Positions 19,501 to 30,014 of a DNA stretch of 44,878 nt are shown in pieces. Numbering within the stretch: position 1 is the stretch's first letter; each line of letters opens with the position of its first letter. A program made the translations under genes and the position numbers. The notes under the pieces are model-generated. The model searched no databases and was not told the DNA's origin. It saw only the letters and a list, made by a program, of their open reading frames with translations. The stretch lies in contig MLAK01000901.1 in NCBI GenBank assembly GCA_001839685.1, positions 1 through 44,878 on the forward strand, given 5' to 3'. Origin of the DNA: Tritrichomonas foetus. Taxonomy: Eukaryota; Parabasalia; Tritrichomonadida; Tritrichomonadidae.

Positions 19501-22500
19501 AATTATCTCTGTTGACACTTCTTTAATTCTATTATGCAATTCGGAAATAATAGAGTTGGCTTTGGTATTTTCTAGTTTGAGTTTGCTAATTTCATTCAAA
19601 TAAGTATGCATTGATTGATTTAATTCTTCAATGAGTGCTTGCTTTTCCTTTAATTGTAGTTGGAGATTGGAGGCTTTTCGATTTGATTCTGATAATGATT
19701 CTTTTAGAAGAGAAATTTGTTCATCATTTTTTTCTTTTTCTTTGTTAGTGATTTTCTTTGATACATGAACAAGTTTTTCTTCAAGTTCGATCATTTTTTC
19801 ATTTAATCGATTTAGATTTTCATCTTTTTCGGTAATTTTGGCTTGAGTATCTATGAAATCAATTTTCATTTTTTGAATGGAATTTACAAGTTTTGTTTCA
19901 TCTTTTAATGATAATATATTACATGATTGTTTGAGATAATTTTTCATTTCAGAGACAGTATCAATTAATTCCGAATTGTCATCATATATTGAGAATATTT
20001 CTTTTATATGATTGAAATCTTTTTGGTCGTTTAAAAGGACAATAATCTTTTTTTGAACCTCATCTATATCATTACAATTTAAATCTATTTTCATTAGATC
20101 TATTTTGTCATTATTCAATTTCATGTCTTTGATTTTTTGAATTATAGAAAAAGTGTTTTGCAAGATAGATCTTGGATTAGTTTCAATTATAGAGATAGCT
20201 TTATGAATGAATTCATTGTTTTCTTTTTCTCTTAAAATCAGAGAATGAATTTCTGAAACAAGCTGGCTTTGATCAATAGTATTCATAAGTTTGCATATTT
20301 GCTGAATCAAAATGGAATTGTCAGCTTCCTTTAAAATTAATTTATGGATTTTTGATGGAATTTGATCAATATTATCAACTTTTATCATTGGAGCAATTCT
20401 GGTAATAATTGAATCTTCTTTAGCAGTTAATTGTCGATTACCGTGATTATCAAAATTAATATTCATTGATCGTAAAACAGATGGAATGTCATCATCTTTC
20501 CCAATACTCAAAATCCGTTTAATATCATTTTTAGATTCAATTTCCCTCTTTAAAACAATTGTTATCAATGAATTATCATTAATTTCTAATAAATTACAAA
20601 TTGATTTCAATAAAATATCATTTTCTTTCATTGTTTTTATTTTTACAAGAAAATCAATCTCATTATTCACTGATAATTCAGAAAAAATTTGTTCTCTAAA
20701 ACTTATCAAATTTTGAACTGCTTTCTCTTTTTCCTTGGTTAATTTTTTCAATTCCTTTTGAAGTCTTTTTAAATCACTTTTGTTTAATTGTTGTGTTTGA
20801 TCAGCATAATTCATTGTTTCAAGACTACTTATTGAAAATATTCCATCAGAATTTTTCGATTTAGAATGTAGTTTTTCATATAATTCTTTGTTTGCTTCCT
20901 TAATTTTAGTAACCTCTAAATCTTTCGTTTTTAAAGCACTGGAAAGTTCATTATTTTGAGCAAGTAAAGTTTCAATTTGATTACTGTTATCTATCACAGC
21001 ATTCTTTGTGATTTTCATTGCTTCAATTGTTGCTTCATTTGTAGCTTTTTGTCTTAGAAGCTTTTCATTTTCTGATTTTAGTTGAAGGTTTGCTTTAGTT
21101 AAATTTTCAATTGTTTTATTTTTTTCCGAAATGGTAAGATTATATTCATTTGATTTTTGGGATAATTCTTCAATTTTCATTGTAAGATCATCTAATTGAT
21201 TCTGAAGTTTAATATTAGCATTTTGTGATATTTTATATTCAATTTCTAACGATTTTAATTCACTATTTTCATTTATCAGTGTTTCAATTTTATCATTCGT
21301 ATGAAATAATTGATTCTGAAGTTCTTTAATTCTATCTTTGTAGGTGGAAACTTCTTCGCTAGTCATCATTAATGAATTTTTCGTAGATTCAAGAACTTTA
21401 CTATTTTCTTCCAATATTTTGATTTTTTCTTTTAATTTTTCAGTTTGATTGAATTCATTTTGATTTTGTTTTTCTAAATTGGAAATTATTAGACTTTGTT
21501 CTTGGTTTTTATTCTTTTCATTTAATACTTCATTATTTAATTCTGATATTTGATTAGTTAGTTTTTTAATTATCTGAGTATTCTCTGCTTTAGTTTTGTT
21601 CAAATTATCAATTTCTTTTTTAGCTTCAATAATAGCGTTTTCAGCAGTATTTTTAATTCTAGTAATTCTTTCTTTATATTCAGAAATCGATTTTTCACCA
21701 TTAACTTTATTTCGATTCGATAAATTTTGATTTTCATTAATGATTTTTTGCATTTTCATTTTCTCGTTTTCTAATTCATTTTTCTGATTTTTCAAAGTTT
21801 CATTCTGAGATGAAAGAGTTTCTGAGGCTTTTACTAAATTATCATTCATTTCTTTTATTTTTTTAAGTTGTTTTGATAATGTGTCATTTTTTTCATTTAA
21901 TCGATTATTTTCATTCTTTAGTTGCTGAATATATTTTATAGCATCTTTCCCTTCAGTCTCTTTTAAAATTTCATCTCTTTCACTTAAAGTTTCATTTATT
22001 ACTTTTTTTGATGCCAAATTTTCTTTTTTCATTTTCTGGTTTTCTTTTGTAAGTAATTCTATTGTTTTCTGAAGATTCTCGGTTTGATGAAAACTTTTCT
22101 TCCTTGTCTTTCTGATAATATCAAGAAAAGATTTTGATTGATCAATAAAAGAACTTTTAATACTCTCATTAATTTTTTTCATTTGTCTAATTGAAGAATT
22201 TGTTTGCTGTGTCTGAATTTCGTCAAAACGGTTTTCGATTTGTTTAATCCGTTCTTTAAGTAATTTTATGCATTCTCTTTGCTCTTCTTCTTTGTTCATT
22301 TGATTGTTTGACAAATCGAGAATTTTCATTCCAACACCTTCAAATTCATTTATTAAATCTGATCCAATACATGCTTCAAGCGAGTTGAGTCTGTGGATTA
22401 ATTTCTCGATAAAATTTTCTCGATCTTCATATAAAATTTGCTTCACAAGTTCAATCACTCGGTCGGGAATATACATGGCAGATAAATCGTCTTCAAACAT

Positions 22501-22602
22501 TTGTTTAATAAATCGATCAGCAGAAACCACTGTTACTGCTCTCTGTAATGAAGATATAAAAGTGTTTTTTCGCTCTAAAAATAGCGAAAAAAGTTCGTTC
22601 AT
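16522..22602 (-). CDS. Giant coiled-coil protein (2,026 residues)
   Basis: An uninterrupted frame of 2,026 codons. The first 90 residues (MNELFSLFLERKNTF, then DRVIELVKQILYED) look like a compact helical head. About residues 100-620 are heptad-rich K/E/N/Q coiled coil. About 620-900 and again 1,150-1,800 are a different repeat: roughly 60-residue modules with LL-I-D----I-E-I--L... and IL-TDD-I--I-KN patterns, followed by a final coiled coil (1,800-2,026). Three copies of a 13-residue unit ELQNKLKTN[TA]E[MI]I sit near residues 1,040-1,080. Similar giant proteins in trichomonads are usually labelled only as coiled-coil or viral A-type inclusion-like by similarity of composition. A structural or cytoskeletal role is inferred. 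The ATG at 22602 is preceded by a short out-of-frame ATG (TTCAATGCG) 9 bases upstream. Confidence 0.85.
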   Translation of the reverse strand: MNELFSLFLERKNTFISSLQRAVTVVSADRFIKQMFEDDLSAMYIPDRVIELVKQILYEDRENFIEKLIHRLNSLEACIGSDLINEFEGVGMKILDLSNNQMNKEEEQRECIKLLKERIKQIENRFDEIQTQQTNSSIRQMKKINESIKSSFIDQSKSFLDIIRKTRKKSFHQTENLQKTIELLTKENQKMKKENLASKKVINETLSERDEILKETEGKDAIKYIQQLKNENNRLNEKNDTLSKQLKKIKEMNDNLVKASETLSSQNETLKNQKNELENEKMKMQKIINENQNLSNRNKVNGEKSISEYKERITRIKNTAENAIIEAKKEIDNLNKTKAENTQIIKKLTNQISELNNEVLNEKNKNQEQSLIISNLEKQNQNEFNQTEKLKEKIKILEENSKVLESTKNSLMMTSEEVSTYKDRIKELQNQLFHTNDKIETLINENSELKSLEIEYKISQNANIKLQNQLDDLTMKIEELSQKSNEYNLTISEKNKTIENLTKANLQLKSENEKLLRQKATNEATIEAMKITKNAVIDNSNQIETLLAQNNELSSALKTKDLEVTKIKEANKELYEKLHSKSKNSDGIFSISSLETMNYADQTQQLNKSDLKRLQKELKKLTKEKEKAVQNLISFREQIFSELSVNNEIDFLVKIKTMKENDILLKSICNLLEINDNSLITIVLKREIESKNDIKRILSIGKDDDIPSVLRSMNINFDNHGNRQLTAKEDSIITRIAPMIKVDNIDQIPSKIHKLILKEADNSILIQQICKLMNTIDQSQLVSEIHSLILREKENNEFIHKAISIIETNPRSILQNTFSIIQKIKDMKLNNDKIDLMKIDLNCNDIDEVQKKIIVLLNDQKDFNHIKEIFSIYDDNSELIDTVSEMKNYLKQSCNILSLKDETKLVNSIQKMKIDFIDTQAKITEKDENLNRLNEKMIELEEKLVHVSKKITNKEKEKNDEQISLLKESLSESNRKASNLQLQLKEKQALIEELNQSMHTYLNEISKLKLENTKANSIISELHNRIKEVSTEIIELQNKLKTNTEMIELQNKLKTNAEIIELQNKLKTNTEILDLQSKTNNTTLEATSKDVQEKKLSKNENNILKSIGSLLNATDPNGYTNEIESLKSQVEFLNEQLNAISMTISVNPTDPLQMKIDEIVNDLNLSNTIFDKLFRILNIPSKSDIVPTVSEMQKQLVSYRQKERMLMAATNVNSDVSLLSTVRELKQIVDSTKNQFDLPSVNDIVDLSDIFSLISVKSLKEAKDKIKDLLMKEKICTEIYTIFDANNKELTDLPSIAAKFVEFHDKSKIKKLCIQMKVDNNDQFLQKVEIFNDTILKITQILGTDLNSIVENITNLLKCNDNITTILGIQNSQQIESELQNRIQELTKLRAEHNQILNDLKVDDQYLIKRLHELIKSHKTFTKILKKLNIKENEIIPAVLGYQEISENISEILENNGSNSLEHLSEKFYKIKKSEKKTCSLLNITKKSEINPTIKHMKSTIDNAKELLHSDDIISSIQQQLNFVSEIKSIISSNSAWAGKDLSLNLIEEIKSLYNTINNTRQILKSFSPDNDINDLNILIKNVKLTSEKYNKIQSLINAEDVYSTIQEMNECINAIKSIYKTTNLSELIEQIRASFELIQNIKNVVKSDDILTDIKKNYKCIEKIKGVLQTNDILPFIKENYETTKIINNIINENEIIKEIMSDIEKEHNYSIGFSIDKNSFDLIKTITMMFSIMNSIYQIFNTGNFLPIIKSNKDMINEIKEILASDNIIETIKSENNTVITIKALFKSSEDIIQNVKNNINLLTQITSLFGEDEDIITKIKSNIDLINSLQNISGTSIENIIDNYQNLIKENQKYKSFCSELQTKMFTFKNDHNNSDEKVTINSLKNKLRLIVEEYKQRTEDAHRVIEKAASLGYKGSSVYDATEYIVSNELKLEKQRNLMESHKSLTELRQTTDKERSINESQNQKANVVIQQLRKNIAEIRESENQVQQELIDEKQKRKALETELVHLKELNKSLSTMINDV
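19374..19511 (-). repeat. 39-bp tandem repeat inside the giant coiled-coil gene
   Basis: Three to four imperfect copies of a 39-base unit coding for ELQNKLKTN followed by TEM, AEI or TEI. Copies differ at several third-codon positions, so this is an older duplication than the 144-base array in the surface protein. Edges are approximate. Confidence 0.75.
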
Positions 22603-23554
22603 TTTCGCATTGAACTAATTTTAAACGGTCGGGGAGAAAATTCGAATTCACTTCATCTGTGGTGAGTCTTTTCCTCTTGTAAATATGTGGGAATAAATTA
22701 TAAAAAATAAACATTTCATGGAAAAATGAATGAGATATTTCATGTTTATCAAGTGTTATGTTTATAACTTTTTCTATACATATTTGGCCATTATAACTCA
22801 AAATAATCAAAAAAATGACGGAATAACTTGTTTTCGAAGGAAATACCCAATCTCGGTGTATATATAGAGAATATATCATGTTTTCAGATGGGTGATATAA
22901 ATATAATCTCAAGTCATCAAATGCGTGAAAAATCCACTTTTTATTTATCGAATCATACTATTCAATTTCTGACCATTCAGCTATTTCAAAAAATCGATCA
23001 AAAGAACGGTTTCTCTCAATTATTTGACATTTTATCTCATTTTTAATTTACTAATATCTTGACTTATCACCGTATATTAGCATTAATTATAGGAATATAT
23101 TACAAATTTGACTTTCTATTACATGTAGAAACATTTGATATTCAGTAAACCTTTTATTTAATGATATTTTACTCAAGAAAGCAAACATTCATCAAAGAAC
23201 ATCTTTTTTACGAGAATTTAGAATATCGAATTACATATTTGAACAATCATATATTACTTATGATATGATTTTTATTAATATTATTTAATTCATATAAGCT
23301 CATAAAAAACCCAATAAACTTCATTTCAATCAGTATAAATGCGTTTTTAATATTGTAAGTCAATTCAAAAAGTAAAAAAGGTTCAATCTATTTAATTTTC
23401 AATACATCTCAAAACTTTTTATGAATAAAATTAATCACTTGCTGAAACTTTTTATATTCAATCATTTTTACATTTAAATAAATTTTATAAATGAAGTGAA
23501 GTGATAGTTTCATATCATTTTTTTAATTTTCGAAAGAAACAAAACGACAAATCA
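22603..23554. promoter_or_regulatory. Divergent intergenic region
   Basis: About 950 very AT-rich bases between two divergent starts. Near the plus-strand gene there is TATCATTTTTTTAA (TCA at 23515-23517), an initiator-like match about 38 bases before the ATG, and the ATG itself is in AAATCAATG. AACTTTTT words occur near 22765, 23415 and 23446. No RNA gene or convincing reading frame. Confidence 0.35.
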
Positions 23555-24865
23555 ATGAACGCATTAAACAAAATTTCAACAGAATGGATTCCCCTTCAGA
23601 TCAAAGTGTTTTCCAGGTGGGTTTCAAGCCATCTTGTCGGAAATAATGTTCGAACTGTCACCGACATCACAACCGATTTCCTCGATGGTGTTGCTCTTGT
23701 CCAATTAGCCGAATCACTTACCAGAAAGCCAGCTCCAAGGAAGTGGAACCCCAACCCAACAAAGAGCTTCCATTATGTCGAAAACAATAATCTTGCCGTC
23801 GATATGTTTGCCAAAGATGGCGTCAGATTAGTCAACATTTCTGGTAAAGATTTAAGTGACAAAAACGAAAAACTCACTCTCGGACTTGTTTGGTCACTCA
23901 TTTTACATTATTCAATCAATGCTTTGCACGACGATGCTCCAGCTCCAGAAGTAGCTCAGCCAGCCTCACAGCCAATCAGAAAAGCAACAGCCACAGATGC
24001 CCTCTTCCAGTGGGGAACACAAAGAACGCAAGATTATGAAAATGTCGACTGGGCCAAATTCCAACCATACGATCTCGCAATTTGCGCACTTTTGGATTCA
24101 TACGTTCCAGAGAAGATCAACTTCAAATCGCTTGATCCTACAGACCACCAGGGCAACATCAACTTGGCTGTCAACGTTATGAAGGATTTGGGAATCTTCG
24201 TTTTTGTCTATCCAGAAGATGTTTTGCAAGCTGGCGAAAGTGGCGCCATCGACGATAAGATTTTGCTCACCCAGTTGTCAGCAGTTAAAGCTGTTCTTGA
24301 AAACAATGATGCTAACGCTGATGTTCAAGAGCGTGGTGGCATCACACTTGATGATGATGCTTCCAATAACTCAGAGTATGAAGGTGCCAGGTTCACATTG
24401 ACAATGACACTTTCTGGCTCAAACTACAACAACGGTGCTGCTGTAAATGAAAATGAACACAAAGATGGACCATCTCGCACATTTTCACTTACATTGACAT
24501 CTTCGCCATTCATTAATCCAGCAGGAGTTAAGCTCGACCTTTGTGAGCCAAACTCAAACGATGAAAACCAGAAGTTTGTTTTCGGAAGAGGCGTTTGGAC
24601 AACAGTAATCGACTCTATTCCAAGACAAGGAATGGTTTGGGATGTCGCTGATGCAGACAACCTTGATCCACCTGAGGGAACACCATTCTACCTCTTCCCA
24701 TTCCACGGAAGACACAACCAACACTTCGTATACAAGAACGGACATATCATTGCAACACAAAACGGACAATGCGTCACATATGTTGGCGGTGAGCAACCAT
24801 TTGTGATGAGGCGCCAGTCCGAGAAGCTTAACGAAAGACAAACATTTGATATTCATCTTATCTAA
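23555..24865 (+). CDS. Tandem calponin-homology actin-binding protein with ricin-like C-terminal domain
   Basis: 436 residues from the ATG at 23555; upstream codons open only through a GTG and are not needed. Residues of about 13-122 form a first CH domain (LQIKVFSRWVSSHL, then DFLDGVALVQLAE, and KLTLGLVWSLILHY, the classic actinin-type end). Residues of about 145-250 form a second CH domain ending at LLTQLSAVKAVLE. A tandem CH pair usually binds F-actin. Residues of about 278-436 resemble a beta-trefoil, ricin-B-like fold: internal repeats around NQKFVF, NQHFVYKNGHIIA and RQTFDIHLI. There is no spectrin repeat or EF-hand, unlike alpha-actinin. No signal peptide, so the trefoil would be cytosolic. 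Coding sequence is GC-richer than its flanks, suggesting strong expression. CH calls are firm; the trefoil is a motif-level inference. Confidence 0.88.
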   Translation: MNALNKISTEWIPLQIKVFSRWVSSHLVGNNVRTVTDITTDFLDGVALVQLAESLTRKPAPRKWNPNPTKSFHYVENNNLAVDMFAKDGVRLVNISGKDLSDKNEKLTLGLVWSLILHYSINALHDDAPAPEVAQPASQPIRKATATDALFQWGTQRTQDYENVDWAKFQPYDLAICALLDSYVPEKINFKSLDPTDHQGNINLAVNVMKDLGIFVFVYPEDVLQAGESGAIDDKILLTQLSAVKAVLENNDANADVQERGGITLDDDASNNSEYEGARFTLTMTLSGSNYNNGAAVNENEHKDGPSRTFSLTLTSSPFINPAGVKLDLCEPNSNDENQKFVFGRGVWTTVIDSIPRQGMVWDVADADNLDPPEGTPFYLFPFHGRHNQHFVYKNGHIIATQNGQCVTYVGGEQPFVMRRQSEKLNERQTFDIHLI

Positions 24866-25247
24866 ACATGGATTCCTCCAACATAATAATTCAATTTTCT
24901 TTCTTTTATTGTTGATTTTTTGTGTTGAAAAATTTATTGAATTCGTTTCTGCATATAAAGTGTAAATATGCATTAAAATGTCCTCATCACCAATTTCAAC
25001 TTGAGTGAAAAAGCAACACCATTTTGTCCAAAGTCAAAAGCTAAATTGTAAACTTGTTAATGATTTCGTTGTGATTCACACTCTGGAAACTCTCCCTTAT
25101 CTACATGTGAAGTGAAATTCAATGTTTGGTATTCAGAAAGAAAAAAGCTAAAGAAAAACAAAGCCAATAATAGTTTTATGTTTTATGTTTTAGAAAAATC
25201 GAATGATTAGAAATCATCCAATATTGGTTTAATCAATTACATCCATT
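24866..25247. other. Convergent intergenic region
   Basis: About 380 bases after the CH-domain gene and after the rhodanese stop. T-rich tracts and a GTGTAAATATGC stretch are visible. No gene seen. Confidence 0.35.
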
Positions 25248-25622
25248 TTATTGCGATTTAACAGGTGCATCTTTGATGGCACTTTTGGCATCAGCATATC
25301 CTCCAAGATTTTGGACGTTTGTGTATCCCATTGATTTGAGTGTGTTTAATGCCATTCCAGCTCTTCCACCACTTCTGCAATACACTTTAATTGGCCTTTC
25401 TTTATCAGTAACAAATTGACCTATTTTTTGACCTATTTCTGTATGAGGAATCAAAATTGCGCCCTCGATGTGCCCGCTGTCCCATTCGCCTTTAGAGCGG
25501 ACGTCGATGAGGGTGTATGTGCCCCATGGCTCGGTAACTTCTGCAGCTGATCCAAACAATCCCATGAATTTAGCAATAAAGAATAGGATTAAAAGTGTGA
25601 AGAGAACAAATGTCACATCCAT
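25248..25622 (-). CDS. Membrane-anchored single-domain rhodanese
   Basis: 124 residues. Residues 3-22 are strongly hydrophobic (FVLFTLLILFFIAKFMGLF) and form a signal anchor, so the catalytic domain is expected to be tethered to a membrane. Residues of about 28-115 are one rhodanese domain: LIDVRSKGEWDSGHIEGA (D40, E46) and the active-site loop CRSGGRAG with Cys82 as the predicted persulfide-carrying residue. Such proteins move sulfur or act in thiol chemistry; the substrate is not evident. The promoter is clean: TTCATTATTTTTC with the A of TCA at 25636, 14 bases before the ATG. Length is typical of a single-domain rhodanese plus anchor. Confidence 0.9.
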   Translation of the reverse strand: MDVTFVLFTLLILFFIAKFMGLFGSAAEVTEPWGTYTLIDVRSKGEWDSGHIEGAILIPHTEIGQKIGQFVTDKERPIKVYCRSGGRAGMALNTLKSMGYTNVQNLGGYADAKSAIKDAPVKSQ

Positions 25623-25630
25623 CCAAGAAA

Positions 25631-25638
25631 AATAATGA
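25631..25638 (-). promoter_or_regulatory. Initiator of the rhodanese gene
   Basis: On the minus strand TCATTATT, with the presumed +1 A at 25636 giving a 14-base leader. It fits the trichomonad TCA(C/T)(A/T) initiator pattern; no mapped transcript supports it here. Confidence 0.5.
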
Positions 25639-25925
25639 AAAAATTGAAAGAGACATTTATTGAATAAAATTCTAATGGATTGAAAATTTTCTTATTTTCC
25701 CGATGGATAAATAACTTTTTCATAAATCTACAACATCAATTTGTGAATGCCTTTAATTATTTGTGATATTTACATTGTGACAAATCAAATTATATTCTGA
25801 CTTTTTGAATGAAATTAGCGTTGGCTCTCATCAATGAGAAGCTTATCCATACCGCTTATTCTTTTCAATCTGTATTGCCGATAAAAAATGCAGAATCAAT
25901 TAACACAGCAAAACAAGGGTATTCT

Positions 25926-26090
25926 CTACTTCCACTCTTTTTGTTGTGTAAAAATAAAAAGAATATCGAATATCAGATTCATACATGAAACCAAAAAAGA
26001 TAGATACTTTTTAAACTCGGAAATGTGGCTTTCTTTTGATTCACAACTGGTTAAATGAGCCGATGTTTCCTTTTTCACCAATTGCGACAT
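25926..26090 (-). CDS. Possible 54-residue tail-anchored protein
   Basis: From the ATG at 26090 (context GTTCAATG, as at several other starts in this window) the frame gives 54 residues: a polar first half with KK, E, H and K residues and a C-terminal hydrophobic stretch YLSFLVSCMNLIFDILFIF ending QQKEWK. This is the shape of a small tail-anchored membrane protein. I recognise no family, and a frame this short can occur by chance in AT-rich DNA. Confidence 0.3.
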   Translation of the reverse strand: MSQLVKKETSAHLTSCESKESHISEFKKYLSFLVSCMNLIFDILFIFTQQKEWK

Positions 26091-26490
26091 TGAACTATTT
26101 AGCCTTACCAAGGTCAATACATCATCGAATGTAATCAAAAAGTTTTATGAGTATAAAAAAAGGAAAAAATAGTTAACACAATGGAACTTAACCTATATCT
26201 TCATGAATTTGAATTCAAGGATTCTATGCTGTGATACGAAATATGGCCATAAGAGGCCACTATTCAATTCTGAAGCCATAAAATAATGTTTTAATGTCAT
26301 CATCAAATTTAGAAAATTGTGATTTTTTTTTTTTAGTTTTATTGAAATCTGACTGTCTTCCTTTTTTTCTAGATTTTGAATTGATGAAAAACAAAAGATT
26401 TTTTGAAATCAATTTAAAAAAAAACTCGTAAAATAAAATTTCCGCATAATCGTCTTTATTTGTATAATAACGTGTATTTTCTATATAACT

Positions 26491-28428
26491 TTATGTGGGA
26501 ATTACAATACATCCCACTGAATTCCGATTAACTTTAAAGCGCTTCATTTTCACTGGTTGATTCACAATGTGTGCTATTACTGAAGCGTTTTCGTGTTTCA
26601 AACTCAGTCTGACTCTAGTTTTATTAGAAATGAGGCTAAGATTCGGATTCTGGAGAATTAATGGAAAGCTCGACTTTGTATCCTCAGAAGGTTTTCTTGG
26701 TGTGAAAATCATATTGTTGAGGGATGTGTTTTTGTTTGAGTATCCAAGGTGAGGAAGCTGGGCGGAAGCCTCTTTTTTGATGGCAGCAAGAGGCTCTCCA
26801 TTATTAAGTATAATCAGTAATGAGTTTAAACGACGGCTTTTGTGTTTTTCAGTTAAAGCATTGAAAACTAGCCCAATTTCACTATATAAGCTATCTCCAT
26901 ACAAATCCATTTCACAAAAGCTCATTCTGGAACTTGTCCTCGCTAGATTATCATCACGATGTGAACGGTTTCTCGCATGACAAATTAATTCATCATCAAG
27001 ATTGTTACTATTATCATTATTTTTATTACAATTGCTATCATTTTTTGATTGATCATCACCTTGGATAATAAAGTTTTCATTTTTACCAGTATTATTATTA
27101 TTACTATTGTTGATGTTGTTATTTTGATTTAAGCTGTTGTTGGTGTATTGGCTAAGTTCTTTAATTTGTTCGTGTAAATTTTGCATGCTTTTTGTTGGAT
27201 GAATATGATCTTGTTCTTTTATTGTTTCAATAACTTCTTCGGTAGATACTTTCATTATTCTTGCTGTTTCTTCTACTGCTGAACCAGCCCATTGATAAAA
27301 TCTTTCGGCAAAATCATCTTCAAGTATAAGGTGTTTTGAATTTGAATTTCGATCTAAATTTGATTGTGTTAACCAAGGATGATTCATGATTTCTTCTGCA
27401 GTAATTCGACTTTCTTCATTTTTATCAAGCATTCGTAGAATCAAATCTTGTAATTCACGACTCAGCATATGATTAATATTAGGTTCCATATAACAGATTT
27501 TTCGAATGAGCCCACTTTGATTGAAATCTTCAAAAGGCAGACTTCCATGGACCATTGCATAGATTATTACTCCAAGTGCCCAAATATCTACCTTTTTACT
27601 ATATGGGCGACCCATTAGAAGCTCTGGAGCTGCATAAGGATAGCTTCCACATTGGCTTGTCATTAAAACGTTTTTGCCGTCATGTGAAAAACCAAAATCA
27701 ATAATTCTAACATTATTATATTCATCCATCATAATGTTTTCCAATTTCAGATCACGATGGCAGAATCCATTTTTGTGGAGATAATTAACTGCATTAATTA
27801 TTTGAGAGAAAACTCTTCGAGCAACTTCCTCACTCAATTTAATAGAAGCATTAACAAAGTGTAATAAGCTAATTCCTTTGACATACTCCATAGCAATTGC
27901 AATTGATTCAATACTATTATTTTTATTATTCATATTATTATTTTCTGTATTGGTGCTGTTGCCAGAAGTATGGTGAAAAATATTTTGAGGAGAATTCGAG
28001 TAATCAACACTTTTTCTAAATTTAATCTGACTTTTTTTAGCAAGTCCATTATTCTGATTAGCAAGAAGGCTTCCAAGTGGAATTTGTTTATTTGCAACTT
28101 CATTTGTAGCTTTCTTTGCCATTTCATTTGTGTCTTCTTGATTTTGGTTTGAATTCTCGCTTTTTTGCTGATCTTCAATGATATATTTGACTTCACCTTT
28201 TTCGATAATTTTGAAGTTCCGTATCAAATTGTAAAAGCCAACAATGAATGGGTGCTTCACGTTTCTGAGAGCCGCAATTTCGGCAAGAATTTGCTTGTGG
28301 GCAACACCGCGATTGAATATTTTGAGGCACATCGGAAGATCGCTTTGAACATGTTTTGCCGAATAAATGCTGGAGAAGCTTCCGCTCCCAATTTTTTTGA
28401 CGTCTGAAAAAAGGATTTTCGCATCCAT
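26491..28428 (-). CDS. CAMK-like Ser/Thr protein kinase with large N-lobe insert
   Basis: 645 residues from the ATG at 28428; 11 further upstream codons are open but the initiator TCATTC lies directly before this ATG, so the longer start would precede the transcript. Kinase motifs are complete: glycine loop GSGSFS at 14-19, Lys36 in LKIF, Glu50 in helix C, HRDLKLEN at 224-231 (D226), DFG at 244-246, APE near 268, and a C-lobe ending in HPWL. The order and HPWL ending place it near CAMK/SNF1-type kinases. About 90 residues (roughly 80-172), rich in N, Q and S, are inserted in the N-lobe before the hinge. The C-terminal half is low in complexity with long N runs. It should be active; substrates cannot be told. 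Confidence 0.92.
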   Translation of the reverse strand: MDAKILFSDVKKIGSGSFSSIYSAKHVQSDLPMCLKIFNRGVAHKQILAEIAALRNVKHPFIVGFYNLIRNFKIIEKGEVKYIIEDQQKSENSNQNQEDTNEMAKKATNEVANKQIPLGSLLANQNNGLAKKSQIKFRKSVDYSNSPQNIFHHTSGNSTNTENNNMNNKNNSIESIAIAMEYVKGISLLHFVNASIKLSEEVARRVFSQIINAVNYLHKNGFCHRDLKLENIMMDEYNNVRIIDFGFSHDGKNVLMTSQCGSYPYAAPELLMGRPYSKKVDIWALGVIIYAMVHGSLPFEDFNQSGLIRKICYMEPNINHMLSRELQDLILRMLDKNEESRITAEEIMNHPWLTQSNLDRNSNSKHLILEDDFAERFYQWAGSAVEETARIMKVSTEEVIETIKEQDHIHPTKSMQNLHEQIKELSQYTNNSLNQNNNINNSNNNNTGKNENFIIQGDDQSKNDSNCNKNNDNSNNLDDELICHARNRSHRDDNLARTSSRMSFCEMDLYGDSLYSEIGLVFNALTEKHKSRRLNSLLIILNNGEPLAAIKKEASAQLPHLGYSNKNTSLNNMIFTPRKPSEDTKSSFPLILQNPNLSLISNKTRVRLSLKHENASVIAHIVNQPVKMKRFKVNRNSVGCIVIPT

Positions 28429-28434
28429 GAATGA
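28429..28434 (-). promoter_or_regulatory. Initiator abutting the kinase start codon
   Basis: On the minus strand TCATTC runs straight into ATGGAT. If the A of TCA (28432) is +1, the leader is only 4 bases. This supports the 28428 start. Confidence 0.5.

Positions 28435-30014
<1,580 letters not shown>

Larger units (their letters stand above)
25623..26490. other. Intergenic region, possibly one tiny gene
   Basis: About 870 bases. A minus-strand frame at 25926-26090 is listed separately with low confidence. The rest is AT-rich with T-runs near 26322-26335 and shows nothing recognisable. Confidence 0.3.
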
